Source: Bufo bufo
Taxonomy: Eukaryota > Chordata > Amphibia > Anura > Bufonidae
DNA length: 64,000 nt
Assembly: GCF_905171765.1 (NCBI RefSeq)
Contig: NC_053389.1
Location: forward strand, 213,472,624-213,536,623
Reading direction: 5' to 3'
Shown piece after piece: positions 21,001-30,569 of the stretch. Positions within the stretch are counted from its first letter, which is position 1. Each line of letters opens with the position of its first letter. A program made the position numbers and the translations under genes. The notes beneath the pieces are model-generated. The model made no database searches and had not been told where the DNA came from. It was given only the letters and a program-made list of their open reading frames with translations.

Positions 21001-22369
21001 GGAGCCAGGGGTACCCCAAGACCACCGAGTAGTGTGGAGATGAAATAACCTGGAGGCAGACCGACTCTCTGTGAACGTCACCAATGGCTATCCCCACTGG
21101 AAGGGTCTCATGAGTCACGTGTGGCGGCAGAAGGGGTCTGCCGTCTATCGCCTCAAGAGCCAGTGGGGAACCTCGAGCCTGCAGAGGAATGGAATTGGCG
21201 GCAGCGGACACACTATCAATGAACAAACCACCAGCACCAGAGTCCACCAACGCCTGGGTCGTCACCGAGCCCCCGACCCAGGAGAGGACAACAGTGATCA
21301 GTGGTTTGTCAACACGAGAAACCGGGGACGAGGAGACTCCACCCAAGATCTGCCCCTGACAGGATCTCAGGGTACGAGCGTTTCCCGGACGGTTCGGACA
21401 TGCCAACCGAAAATGCCCACCGAGACCACAGTACATGCATCGGCCCTCGCGTCTCCGGAGTGCCCTCTCCCCCTCGGACAGGCGAGCAAACCCCAGCTGC
21501 ATGGGTTCACCCCCAGACAAGTCATCCCCAGGAGGCGTGGGAGGAGAGGGAGGCACGGGTGGGACAGCAAACGTAGGCACCAATCTGTTAGAAGACCTCC
21601 GCAGGTTCTCCTTAAAGGAAGGTCTCTCCCTGAGTCTGGTGTCAATCAAAATCAGGAAAGAAATAAGAGACTCGAGCTCAACTGGTAGGTCCTTAGCTGC
21701 AACCTCATCCTTTAAGGCATCCGAGAGACCATGAGAGAAAGCAGCGACCAGAGCCTCATTATTCCAGCCCACCTCTGCTGCCAGGGTACGAAACTCAATG
21801 GCGTATTCAGCTACGGATCGTGAACCCTGTCTGATGGACATAAGGAGCTTCGCAGCAGAGGCAGCACGAGCCGGCACATCGAATACCTTCCGAAGAGAAG
21901 CAACAAAACCGGAAAACTCGGCAACCACCGGATTGTTGTTCTCCCATAAAAGGCTGGCCCAGGCCAAGGCCTTGTCCGAGAGCAGCGAGATCAAGAAGCC
22001 CACCTTTGATCTCTCAGTAGGAAAGGCATGTGGCAGCAACTCGAAATAAATGCCCACCTGGTTAAGGAAACCTCGGCACTGAGTTGGCTCTCCCCCAAAG
22101 CGCTGTGGAAGAGGGGCAGAACCGGTCATACCCCGAAACACCGCAGGCGCAACAACAGGTGTCGGGGTAGACTCTGGCGCAACAACCGGAGCGGCAGTAG
22201 GAGCGAGCCCAGGAGCGACAACCGACCCATCGGCAACGGGAGCGAAATGAGCCGTGCGTTCAAGCAGGGTTTGCAACGCCACAGCGAACCGACCCAACAG
22301 GTGATCCTGCTGATCAAGTCTGGCAACCAGCGTGGGTAGCGAGGATGGCCCTGTACCGTCAGAATTCAT
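18038..22369 (-). CDS. Ty3/gypsy gag-pol polyprotein with chromodomain
   Basis: A single 1443-residue frame, uninterrupted. Gag spans about 85-260, followed by a CCHC zinc knuckle (C311, C314, H319, C324). The aspartic protease has LVDSGAG (Asp376). The reverse transcriptase spans about 500-790, with the KLDLR Asp624 and YLDD (Asp688, Asp689). RNase H has candidate acids Asp836, Glu879, Asp906 and Asp949. The integrase has an HHCC finger (H1021, H1028, C1058, C1061) and a core with Asp1091, Asp1151 and Glu1187; 35 residues separate the last two. A C-terminal chromodomain lies at about 1379-1430. Gag and pol are fused with no frameshift, as in Tf1. The ATG at 22369 is the first in the frame and lies only 13 bases after the LTR. 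All expected catalytic residues that I can place are present, so the copy may still be competent. Confidence 0.97.
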   Translation of the reverse strand: MNSDGTGPSSLPTLVARLDQQDHLLGRFAVALQTLLERTAHFAPVADGSVVAPGLAPTAAPVVAPESTPTPVVAPAVFRGMTGSAPLPQRFGGEPTQCRGFLNQVGIYFELLPHAFPTERSKVGFLISLLSDKALAWASLLWENNNPVVAEFSGFVASLRKVFDVPARAASAAKLLMSIRQGSRSVAEYAIEFRTLAAEVGWNNEALVAAFSHGLSDALKDEVAAKDLPVELESLISFLILIDTRLRERPSFKENLRRSSNRLVPTFAVPPVPPSPPTPPGDDLSGGEPMQLGFARLSEGERALRRREGRCMYCGLGGHFRLACPNRPGNARTLRSCQGQILGGVSSSPVSRVDKPLITVVLSWVGGSVTTQALVDSGAGGLFIDSVSAAANSIPLQARGSPLALEAIDGRPLLPPHVTHETLPVGIAIGDVHRESVCLQVISSPHYSVVLGYPWLQKHNPTFDWRSVEILSWSPQCGASCIHGSVKLLCTSSDSLLPPEYEEYRDVFDKVRAVALPPHRPYDCAIELQSGAVPPHGKVYPLSVAENEAMEEYVREALSRGHIRKSSSPAGAGFFFVKKKGGELRPCIDYRGLNRITIKNAYPIPLISELFDRLKGATVFTKLDLRAAYNLVRIKAGDEWKTAFNTRTGHYESLVMPFGLCNAPAVFQEFINDVFRDLLQQCVVVYLDDILVYSESMEAHILDVRRVLQRLRENKLFGKLEKCEFHRSQVTFLGYIISAEGFSMDPEKVSAVLQWPQPSGLRSLQRFLGFANYYRKFIRDFSMLAKPLTDLTRKGSNSQVWPLEAIRAFEALKSAFVSAPILSHPNPGLPFVLEVDASETGVGALLSQSRTPEGPLLPCGFYSRKLSSAECNYQIGDRELLAIVQALKEWRHLLEGSVVPVLILTDHKNLTYLSEAKRLTPRQARWALFLSRFNYVVSYLPGSKNIRADALSRQYSELSREESIPTSVIPPNQILAAIRTSLTSPLGEQILAAQSGAPSGRPNGRCFVPEELRTRLLRTYHNSKTAGHPGKNQLSWAVSRLFWWPSLRSDIAAYVAACSVCAQSKSPRHLPLGLLQPIATGERPWSHLGMDFIVDLPASRGHTVILMIVDRFSKMCHCVPLKKLPSAQELATIFAREVFRLHGLPKEIVSDRGSQFVSRFWRAFCSQLGIHLSFSSAYHPQSNGAAERSNQALEKFLRCYVSDHQDNWVDLLPWAEFARNTAVNSSSGTSPFMANYGFQPAVLPEVFSPQDIPAVEDHLSVLRASWVQIQKSLEVSAQRQRLQADRRRAPAPSYQVGDRVWLSTRNLNLRVPTPKLAPRFVGPFRVLRRVNPVAYALALPPGMRISNVFHVSLLKPLVCNRFTSSVPRPRPVQVGNREEYEVSNILDSRLVRGRLQFLVHWRGYGPEERSWVPSADVHAPALLRAFHARFPQKPFCAPRRRGP

Positions 22370-22370
22370 G

Positions 22371-22380
22371 GCTTGGTCCT
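22371..22380 (-). other. Putative self-primer binding site
   Basis: On the minus strand AGGACCAAGC lies two bases after the 5' LTR. It is exactly complementary over ten bases to GCTTGGTCCT at the predicted RNA 5' end (22676-22667). Tf1 and sushi-type elements prime reverse transcription with their own RNA 5' end in this way. I did not recognise a host tRNA 3' end complement here. Confidence 0.6.
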
Positions 22381-22382
22381 AA

Positions 22383-22840
22383 TGTCACGGAACCATGAAC
22401 CAGACGTACAACAAGAGATAAGTGAAAATAAGAAGGCTTTATTGAAAATAAAGCTGTAAAGCAAAAGTCCAAACGGATGGTGAAACCGAGCAGAGTCTTT
22501 GCGAAGCCAGAGGTCAGGAACCAGAAGGGTAGTCAGACGAAGCCAGGATCAGGAACCAGCAGGGTAGTCAGACGAAGCCAGGATCAGGAACCAGCAGGGT
22601 AGTCAGACGAAGCCAGGATCAGGAACCAGCAGGGTAGTAGCAGTCTTAGAAGCATGTTAACACAAGAGGACCAAGCAAGGAACTGAAGCCACAGACCTCC
22701 TATATATATGAGCTAGGCATCCAGCTCCTCCCAGGGGAAGGAGGAGCCGCAGGGTGGAAGGCTACAAGAAACCCAGAAACCAAGATGGCCGCCAGCACAT
22801 GTCAAACGAAGGAGAGCAGCAAGCAGGTAAGACCATGACA
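22383..22840 (-). repeat. 5' LTR of the intact Ty3 element
   Basis: 458 bp and upstream of gag-pol on the minus strand. It contains the same 35-bp array (22511-22641), a TATA-like run TATATATAT (22709-22701) and, about 33 bases downstream, GCTTGGTCCT (22676-22667 on the minus strand), the likely RNA start. Confidence 0.95.
22701..22709 (-). promoter_or_regulatory. TATA box of the Ty3 5' LTR
   Basis: TATATATAT on the minus strand, in the middle of the LTR. The expected transcription start about 30 bases downstream falls at about 22676-22679, where GCTTGGTCCT begins. The U3/R boundary is inferred from that spacing. Confidence 0.65.
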
Positions 22841-22845
22841 GTGCG

Positions 22846-23167
22846 CTGGAGTACAACAATGGCTGAGTGAGGCCGGTATACATGTCTATTCTGCACAAGG
22901 TACGGATAAGTCCTGTGGGATACATGCCTGGTTCATTTTAATGAACGTGAGCTTATCCACATTGGCTGCGCTTCTCTTTGATAACCCCTCCTGCTGTGCT
23001 AAACAAACGTTCAGACAATACACTGGCTGCAGGGCAGGCCAGCACCTCCAAGTCTTAAAGGGCAAGCTCAGGCCATGTGCCCAATTTGGAGACCCAGAAG
23101 TTGAAGGGGGCAGGCCCATCAGTCAGTATGTGTAGGTGTGTGCACACATACTGCTCCACCATGTTGC
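22846..23167 (-). pseudogene. hAT-A copy 1, C-terminal transposase fragment
   Basis: The minus strand encodes ANVDKLTFIKMNQA and, in shifted frames, LKTWRCWPALQPVY-type text corresponding to the CPAASVLSERVFS dimerisation block of copy 2 (38400-38560). The match to 38300-38645 is close at DNA level. Copy 2 continues into TGGTAAAATGCTACATCC; here homology stops at about 23167 and 18S-like sequence begins. Confidence 0.8.
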
Positions 23168-23170
23168 ATG

Positions 23171-23464
23171 TCCCTGTGATGTCCACGATCTAATTGGATA
23201 TCTTCTCTATCAACTTTCGATGTTCTTTTATGCGCCTACCATGGTGATCACGGGTAACAGGAAATCAGAGTTCCAGGCCGGAGAGGGAGCCTGAGAAACG
23301 GATACCACCTCCAAGGGAGGTCAATGGATGAAATGAAATGTGATCAAGCGGAAATGTGGGACAAATTATTGAAGCAGAAGCATCAAAGTAAAGGAGGGGG
23401 CGCGCGGCAATTCCCTACTTAAGACTCGGGGAGGTAGTGACTATAAATAACAATACAGGACTCT
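23171..23464 (+). rRNA. 18S rRNA-derived fragment, copy a (degenerate)
   Basis: Contains CTATCAACTTTCGATG, TGCGCCTACCATGGTGA, CACGGGTAAC, GGAGAGGGAGCCTGAGAAAC, GGGGAGGTAGTGAC and ATAACAATACAGGACTCT, all in 18S order. This is the 5' domain, roughly nucleotides 250-500 in vertebrate numbering, recalled from memory. About 75 extra bases (23332-23395) sit where the rRNA has GGCAGCAGG. It is not a functional rRNA gene. It ends in GACTCT, shared with the start of the next copy. Confidence 0.85.
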
Positions 23465-23786
23465 AGATAACTTCTGCCTGATTGCACGTCCCCGTGACGT
23501 CCACGATCCAATTGGATATCTTCTCTATCAACTTTCGATGTTCTTTTATGCGCCTACTATGTTGATCACGGGTAACGGGAAATCAGGGTTCCAGGCCGGA
23601 GAGTGAGCCTGAGAAAGGGATACCACATCCAAGGGAGGTCAATAGATGAAATGAAATGTGATCAAGCGGAAATGTGGGACAAATTATTGAAGCAGAAGCA
23701 TCAAAGTAAAGGAGGGGGCGCGCGGCAATTATCTACTCCCGACTCGGGGAGGTAGTGACTATAAATAACAATACAGGACTCTTAAG
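23459..23786 (+). rRNA. 18S rRNA-derived fragment, copy b (left part)
   Basis: Starts GACTCTAGATAACTTC, which corresponds to the 18S segment just before copy a's start, and runs GCACGTCCCCGTGACG, then the same blocks as copy a. It carries the same 75-base insertion, so copies a and b descend from one modified ancestor. It is interrupted by hAT-B after CTCTTAAG (23779-23786). Confidence 0.85.
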
Positions 23787-24451
23787 TAGAGATGTCCCGA
23801 ACTATTCGCCGGCGAACATCGCTTGTTCGCGTTCACAGCGGCGGCGCGAACATATGCGATGTTCGGTCCGCCCCCTATACGTCATCATCGAGCAAACTTT
23901 GACCCTGTACCTCACAGTCAGCAGACACATTCCAGCCAATCAGCAGCATACCCTCCCTCCCAGACCCTCCCACCTCCTAACAAAAAGCAAGGACAGCATC
24001 CATCTTAGATTCATTCGGAAGCTGCAGTCTTAGTGAGAAGAGGGACAGTGCAGCTGCTGCTGATTTAATAGAAAAATCGATAGTCAGTCACTCCAGTACT
24101 GAAAGACTCATCTGATCTGCTGTAAGGACAGTGTCCTGACAGCACCCCAAAAAGCACTTTTTAGGGCTAGTACATCAGTCTCCTTTTTTTTTTTTTTTTT
24201 CCTCTGTAATCTAATTGCAGTTGCCTGCCAGCCACCACTCATATCTGGTGTCACAGTAGCTTGCATTTAAAAAAAAATAAAAACTTTTTTGACTGTAATA
24301 TAATTGCAGTTCGTTGCCTGCAAGCATGTGTGTTAGGCCTACAGTGTGTACTGTGCCAACTACTGCCAGTACACAGTGCCACCAGTGCCACTCATTTATA
24401 TGGATACACCTTAATAAAATGGGAATGGATGGTGATATTAACTTCCTGTTT

Positions 24452-25735
24452 ATAGCGGCATGACGTAGGTGTGCCGCGCTCCTCCTCTGGCTGCCCTCTC
24501 CTCTCTCTCCCTACCTCGCTCCTGGATGTAGACCGCCGAGGGAACGCCGATTTCAGACCAGCCCTGGCTAGTCGAGCCCAGATGGGACCGTGTTCTGCTT
24601 TGATGCAACCTGCCGCCTGTTACCCGCTGTGACCTGTCGCCTGCTACTCGGTGTGACCCGCCGTCTGCTGTTTCGACCTGCCACCTGCTGCCTGCTTTAC
24701 GGTACCTGCCCTGATCCGCTGCCTGCTGCCCGCTGTATGGTGTTTGCTCTGCCTCCTGTTTGCCGCCGGCCGTGACCCGCCTCATGCTGTTCGCTACTTC
24801 TGATCGGTGGCGTGCCTGTGACTTGCCGCATGCTGTTTGCTGCCTGCGAAGTATTGGGGCGCTGGAGCTGGTAAGCCTATTGAGTTGCTGAGCTGCGGCT
24901 CCCGTGGGTGGAATAGAGATCTTGGGTTTGGTGTCCTGCGGGTGAATCTGGTGATCTGTCTTGACTACTAATATACTAATATACTGGTGGGAGTCGGCAG
25001 TGGTCTGGTGTTCTCGGCGGGGGTGTTGTGAGGTCGGCGTGTACCTTATTCCACGGTATATCTGTGGTCCCTGTCGGATCCCCGTGGGGCTGTCAGCTGT
25101 ATGATTCTCTGTGGACACTGGAGCTGGATGCTGGGATCTCAGTGGAACGGTCCCCCCCTTTTTTTTTCATTGAAAGTACAGATGAAGCGATAAGGCCCAT
25201 AAGGAACTTTTTCCATTGATAGATGTTGGGACTTCCTTTCTCTATCCCCCTTGGATGGATTGTCTGGATGGATTGTCCGTCTGAAAATTGCAGTCGTCAG
25301 TGGGGAACTTAGCTGGGCGCGTTTGTCATTGTAGCGGGGTGGCTGAAAAGCTATATTTTTGGGGCCTTAACCAGAAAGCAAGAACAGCCCCACTTTCGTG
25401 TATATGAATGTCATAGAATGGTTGGCAACTCTATTTTGCCTGTTAGTGGCTCTGCACCGTTCTCTGCCCTATATGATTGTTATATAATTACTTGCAACCG
25501 TATTTAGCCTCTTATTTGGGGGATGTAACTATTTAGTCTGCAACTATTTTGTGTGTTTTGCTGTGCATCTACCCAGTATTTACTCTCTCCTAGGGGTATA
25601 TCTACCTGTAATTTATCTTTTCTTTCCTATGAGTACTTGATATTATTGATGACCGGCTCTTTGGGGTGCTGAGCTGTGTTCATAGTTGGGGCGTTGAACT
25701 GTGTTCATAGCTGCAACTTAGCTACTTAGATAAAA
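24452..25735 (+). promoter_or_regulatory. L1-like 5' UTR
   Basis: GC-rich, with repeated CTGCC/TGCTG motifs (CCTGCCGCCTGTTACCCGCT-like units of about 20-25 bp between 24605 and 24860). It is homologous to 1-1380 on the other strand. It presumably carries the internal promoter, by analogy with other L1 elements; no specific binding site is claimed. Confidence 0.7.
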
Positions 25736-26702
25736 ATGCTGCCAAAATTTCGTAAATCAGGAGGACTGACCTCCCCAAAAGGAGGATCAGGGGGGAGCCC
25801 ACAGGCCCGATTAGACAAATTTTTGAAGTCACCACCACCTAAAACTAGAGGAGGTGTACATAGATCTGCCCCTCAGATTGAGCCAGGATTAGATAATACG
25901 GATCAGTTAGAGCGGGGTTTATCAAAGTCCAGTTCCTCCCAGAGTGAAGGTTTTGACAGTATTAATAAAAAACTCCAGGATATATTGGGAGTAGTAAATG
26001 CCACTAGCACTTCGGTGGCAGCGTTGGCTTCTTCCCTTGCAGTAGTACAAGGTGACGTCACCATAATAAGAGACGAAATGTCGAAGTTGAGACTAAAGGT
26101 GAAGGAATTGGAATCTGCAGTCAACTCTGTCACCGTAGAGAATGGTGTATTAAAGAACAGACTAGAAGAGGTAGATGAAGACCGCTCTTGGTTAAGAAGG
26201 AAAGTGGTAGAGCTGGAGGATAGGTCTCGTAGATATAACCTGCGGTTAGTAGGGTTCCCAGAAGGGGTAGGACAGGATAACCCGTCAAATTTCATTCAGA
26301 AGTGGTTGGTAGAAAGTCTGGGCCCAGACTATGATGTATCTACCTTCTGTGTGGAAAGAGCCCATAGAATCCCCATCAAAAAACCTCCTCCAGGGTCCCC
26401 TTCCAGGGCAATCCTGGCAAAATTTGTTTGCTCAAAGGATCGGGACTGGGTTCTTAGACGTAAAAGAGAAGTAGCAGACATACAATTTAATGGTAATTTG
26501 ATATAAATTTTTCCCGATTTCTCGCGAGAGACCCAAAATAAAAGAAGATCTTTTTTTGATGTGAAAAAAAGATTGATCGCAGCTAAGATTAACTATTCAA
26601 TGCTATATCCCGCTAAACTGAGAGTGGTATACAATGATTCTGTGCGTTTCTTTTCCACACAGACGGAGGCGGTGCAATGGTTGGATTTAAAGGGCCTATG
26701 AA
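25736..26702 (+). pseudogene. L1-like ORF1 with one in-frame stop
   Basis: The frame opens at ATG 25736 and runs 256 codons to TAA at 26504-26506. The same frame then continues (FPDFSRETQNKRR ... TEAVQWLDLKGL) to TGA at 26700-26702. An N-terminal Pro/Ser/Lys-rich region (1-70) is followed by a long coiled coil (about 75-165) and an RNA-binding domain from about 166 (YNLRLVGFPEG), with ERAHRI at 207-212. The product resembles the ORF1 nucleic-acid chaperone of L1-type elements. Only the single nonsense codon separates it from a full-length frame of about 322 codons. Confidence 0.88.
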
Positions 26703-26950
26703 AAGTACGGAAGGTTGGTGAGGAGGGAGGTTAATGAGGGGAGGTGGCGGGGGGGAGGTTTGGTGGAAGGAGAGAGGTTGATGGGTATTGTGAAATGCCT
26801 TGTCAACCATGCAGGGGGGTTCTTTGGGGGTGGGTTTAAGGGAGGGATTGGCTGCCGTCGTTTGCTGCGTAGATATGCGTGCCTCTCTGTTAAGAAAGGG
26901 GGTCTTGGAAACTCCTTTATTCATAGGATATGCCGTGTATCATTCTATTT

Positions 26951-29900
26951 TGAAATGTGAGAGGGCTGGGAGACAGAGTGAAGAGGACGGTGGTATTTGA
27001 CCTCGTGGTCCGCCATCTGCCTGCGATTGTGGTACTATTGGAGACCCATGCGACATTAGATAGGATTTACACACTGAAAAGGAAATGGGCTTCTCTTGAG
27101 TACCACGCTTGCTACTCTTCTTATGCAAGAGGTGTTAGCGTATATATTCATCGTGGGATGGAGTATCAACCGCTAGATAGTCTGACTGATAAAGAAGGGA
27201 GATATGTATTCCTCCACGGGTATTGGAAAGGGCAGGAGGTCATATTGGCTTTTATTTACATTCCCCCACCATTTAAAGCAACGGTGTTTTTACAGTTAGT
27301 CCAATATATATCCACAAAAAATCAATGTGCGCTATTAGTGGCAAGTGACTTTAATGCAGTACCTGATTCTGAGTTGAACCGGTTCTCGTCGTTCTCTGGG
27401 TGCGGCCGCACTGGATCCCCTTTGACTGCTGTGTGCCAGGAGCTGGCGCTGGTCGATATCTGGCGCCACCTCTATGGCAATAAAAAAATCTTTTCATGTT
27501 TTAGCCAGTCATTCGGGTCAATGTCCCGTATAGATCTGGCCTTCGCAAGTCGGGATTTGTGCGGTCGCGTCCTGAGAATGAGGTATGAACCCCATGGAAT
27601 CTCGGATCACTCCCCAGTTCTTGTTGTATTTGCGGAGGCTCCAAATACAGGTAGAATCTTTAAATTGAACCCGCATTGGTTTGATGTGATAGGGGAGCAA
27701 TCCCGAATAGATCAGGATATTTTGGGGCCTCAACGTAGGATCAACACATATTCATTATGTGTGGGACGCCTTGAAGGCCCATATACGGGGCTTATATTTC
27801 AGTAAAATTAATAGGTTTAGAATGGAAGTACGGCGCAGGGAACAACAACTGACAGACTCAATAAGGAGTCTACGCGCCGCATTAATTGACTCCTACACGG
27901 AGCAATCCATTAATCAGTTAAAGGAGGTGAACTTACAGCTTAAGACGCTCCTTTATAAAAAAGCACAACATAAGCTCCTATTTCAAGGCCAGAATCGTTT
28001 TTGCGAATCTGGTAAAACGGGCAGGTTTTTGGCTCGTTTGGTGGCCAACCAGAGAGAGACTACCAGTATAAGAGAAATCAGGAACTCACAGGGTGCTGGG
28101 GTGAGATCTGCAGAGGAGATAAGGGAGGAATTTGTGAGATATTATTCTATCCTTTATAAATCTGAGTCTATGTTCAGCCACACTGACATGGATCAATATC
28201 TTCAAAAATTAGAGCTCCCCCAGTTATGTTTTTAAGATAGAGAGTGCTTGGACTCCCCCATTCTTTTAGAGGAACTCCAGGCGACTCTTTCCTCCCTAAA
28301 ATATAAATCAGCCCCTGGCCCAGACGGAATGCCGTTTGAATTATATAGGTACCACGCCAAATCACTCTTGCCGATCCTGCTTCTAGTCCTGAATGAATCC
28401 TGCGCATGCGGCTCTTTACCTCCATCATTTAGAGAGGCAGGGATTATCTTGGTCTTAAAAAAGGAGAAGGATCCGTGTGATATGGGGTCATATAGACCCA
28501 TATCACTCCTAAATACGGACTATAAGATTTTCTCAAAAATTTTGGCTAATCGTCTAAAGAGGGTTATAGCGTGTCTGGTGCATCCCAATCAGACGGGCTT
28601 TATTCCGGGGCGTCAAATACAGATGAGTCTATACAGGGTCTATTTGAATCTATCTGTTGGGGGCAGTATGGACCACTCCATCCTGTCTTTAGACGCCGCG
28701 AAGGCGTTTGACAGGATGGAGTGGCCTTTTTTGTGGGCTACCATGTCCCATTTTGGCCTTGGGAATCAGTTTCTGGAAATGACCCAAATGCTAAATGAAC
28801 ATCCAGTTGCATGTATCAATCTCAACGGTATTAGTTCTTCCCCTGTTATGATGCGGAGAGGGATGAGACAGGGTTGTCCCCTGTCTCCTCTCCTCTTCGC
28901 TCTTTTTATTGAACCGTTGGCTTGTCGGATTCGCTCAGATAGCTGTATAGATGGCTTCGGGGTGGCGGGAGTGAGCGATAAAATAAGCTTATATGCTGAT
29001 GACGTGATTCTGTTCCTGGATCAGGGATGGAAAATCCTCCCCTATGTGATAGAGGTAATAGAAGACTATGGTAAACTATCAGGCTATAGGATCAACTGGA
29101 CAAAGTCATCGCTCCTCCCGCTGAACCGGAAAGCTGTAGATGAAGGGAAGCGAGTTCGTGTTTTGGTCCCGAATGATACCTTGGACTATTTGGGGGTTAA
29201 GGTTGGGGTCCCTATAAATAGGTTTTATGAGCTTAATCTGGCCCCGGTTTTTGAATAAAGTCAGGGCCAAAGTCAGCGCTTGGCGGAAATTGATACTGGC
29301 ACAGACGGATCGAATAGCACTCATTAAGATGATTATTTTACCCTTAGTCTTGTTTCCGTTGTGCGCCTCCCCCATCTGGATCGATGATATCTTTTTTCAT
29401 AGACTGGAGACTTTGATCAACGATCTAATTTGGGGAAGGAAGAGGGTGCGTATAAAGCAGAGATATCTATGGTTGTCGGAGGCAGATGGTGGGCTGTCAT
29501 TACCTTTTTTTCAGGGTTATTATTTATACGCATAGATTCAGCGTTGTTGTTATTCGAAAGAGAGCTTACTTTCACGATATTTGACTAAAGTTTTTGATAA
29601 ACCAATAGAGAATATTTTTGCATGTTTGGAGACTGGGTTTATGGGAATGAGGAGGTCCTTGTTGATCCCTTGCTCGCTACAGAGGGTGTGGAACAGACTG
29701 AAGGAGATTTTTAAAGTTTCCGGTCCGTTTGTTTTCACCCCTCTGTGGGAGAACAGGGGGCTGGAGGAGTTCTTCAAAATTACAGATTTTGGTTATTGGT
29801 TACGTAATGGTATCAACAGGGTGTCTCACCTTTTTCATATGGGTCGTTTTAAAACACTGTTGGAATTTGGTTTTAACGATAGTTCTCCATTAGACTTATT

Positions 29901-30569
29901 TATGTATGCACGCTTGAAACATATATTTGAAGCCTCTAGGAATAGGGGTCGTATCTTCCCACGAGAGAATATATTTTTTGATTTTTGTGAAGCCCAGAAG
30001 TTCGAAAAGGTGAAGATATCTAGATTATATGCTAAACTCCAAATGGTACTGGCAACTGTAACACCTTTTAAAAGCCCAAGTAAGTGGGAGCAAGAACTGA
30101 ATTGCCCCCCACAATTTACAGGAGCGTGAGAAAGGCGACAGTTTCCAGAGCGCACAGGTTAATTCAATTTAAGATTCTCCATAGATTGTATTATACGCCC
30201 AAAATCCAAGGAAAATTCCCCCAAAATAAAAACCGGGATTGTTGCTGCGCTAAGTGTGGTTATGTTAATGCAAACTACGTCCATTTGCTTTGGAGCTGCA
30301 GTAAAATAAGAAAATATTGGGATGAGGTTTTCTCTGCCCTTCAGGAGCAGTCTTCAATGAACTATAACCCGGGGATTTTGATAGTGATCTTTGGAGATTA
30401 TGGGTCAGAAGTGGAAGTCCCGCCTGAGGTCAGACGGATTTGGATGAGGGGATTGATGGTGGCTAAAGTTATATTGATAAAGTATTGGGGTTCTGTCTCC
30501 CCGCCCTCGACAAGGGAGTGGGGTTCATATCTTCAACAAATTAGAATATATGAGGATATTGAAAAGTAA
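26951..30569 (+). pseudogene. L1-like ORF2 (endonuclease and reverse transcriptase), broken
   Basis: The APE-type endonuclease segment (26957-27805) has LLETHA (Glu29 of the segment), ASDFNA (Asp131, Asn133), SRIDLAF (Asp193) and ISDHSPV (Asp217, His218). An in-frame TGA at 26951-26953 stands where a Trp normally precedes NVRGLG. The reverse transcriptase (28248-29258) has SLDAAKAF (Asp149) and YADD (Asp251, Asp252). A C-terminal CCHC-like finger (CAKCGYVNANYVHLLWSC, about 30250-30300) lies in the last frame (30084-30569). Frame changes occur near 27780, 29240, 29540 and 30110, and a TAA at 28233. The total of about 1,200 codons is normal for L1. Catalytic motifs look intact, but no full product could be made. 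Confidence 0.93.

Larger units (their letters stand above)
17569..22840 (-). mobile_element. Intact Ty3/gypsy chromovirus, Tf1/sushi-like
   Basis: Two 458-bp LTRs, with ends TGTCAC and ATGACA on the plus strand, bound a single gag-pol frame. The flanking duplication is GTGCG at 17564-17568 and 22841-22845. By direct comparison the LTRs differ at three positions (17615 C/T, 17723 T/C and 17844 G/T in left-LTR coordinates), about 99.3% identity, so the insertion is young. All domains are present with catalytic residues. The leader between LTR and ATG is only 13 bases. The empty site reads continuously into hAT-A 3' sequence; compare TGCGCTGGAG at 38310. Confidence 0.95.

Noticed and set aside
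21071..21688. 205-codon and other plus-strand frames within 18038-22369
   Set aside because: They are antisense shadows of the intact Ty3 gag-pol gene, whose domains read cleanly on the minus strand.
17564..22845. Reading the Ty3 element as an endogenous retrovirus with an envelope gene
   Set aside because: There is no frame between integrase/chromodomain and the 3' LTR, and the C-terminal chromodomain marks a Ty3 chromovirus.
23171..23786. Functional rRNA gene
   Set aside because: Only one 5'-domain segment is present, with a 75-base foreign stretch, substitutions and tandem rearrangement, and it sits inside a transposon.
24450..25118. 222-codon minus-strand frame over the L1 5' UTR
   Set aside because: It lies antisense in a GC-rich 5' UTR with low-complexity CTGCC repeats; the translation is biased and unlike any family I know.
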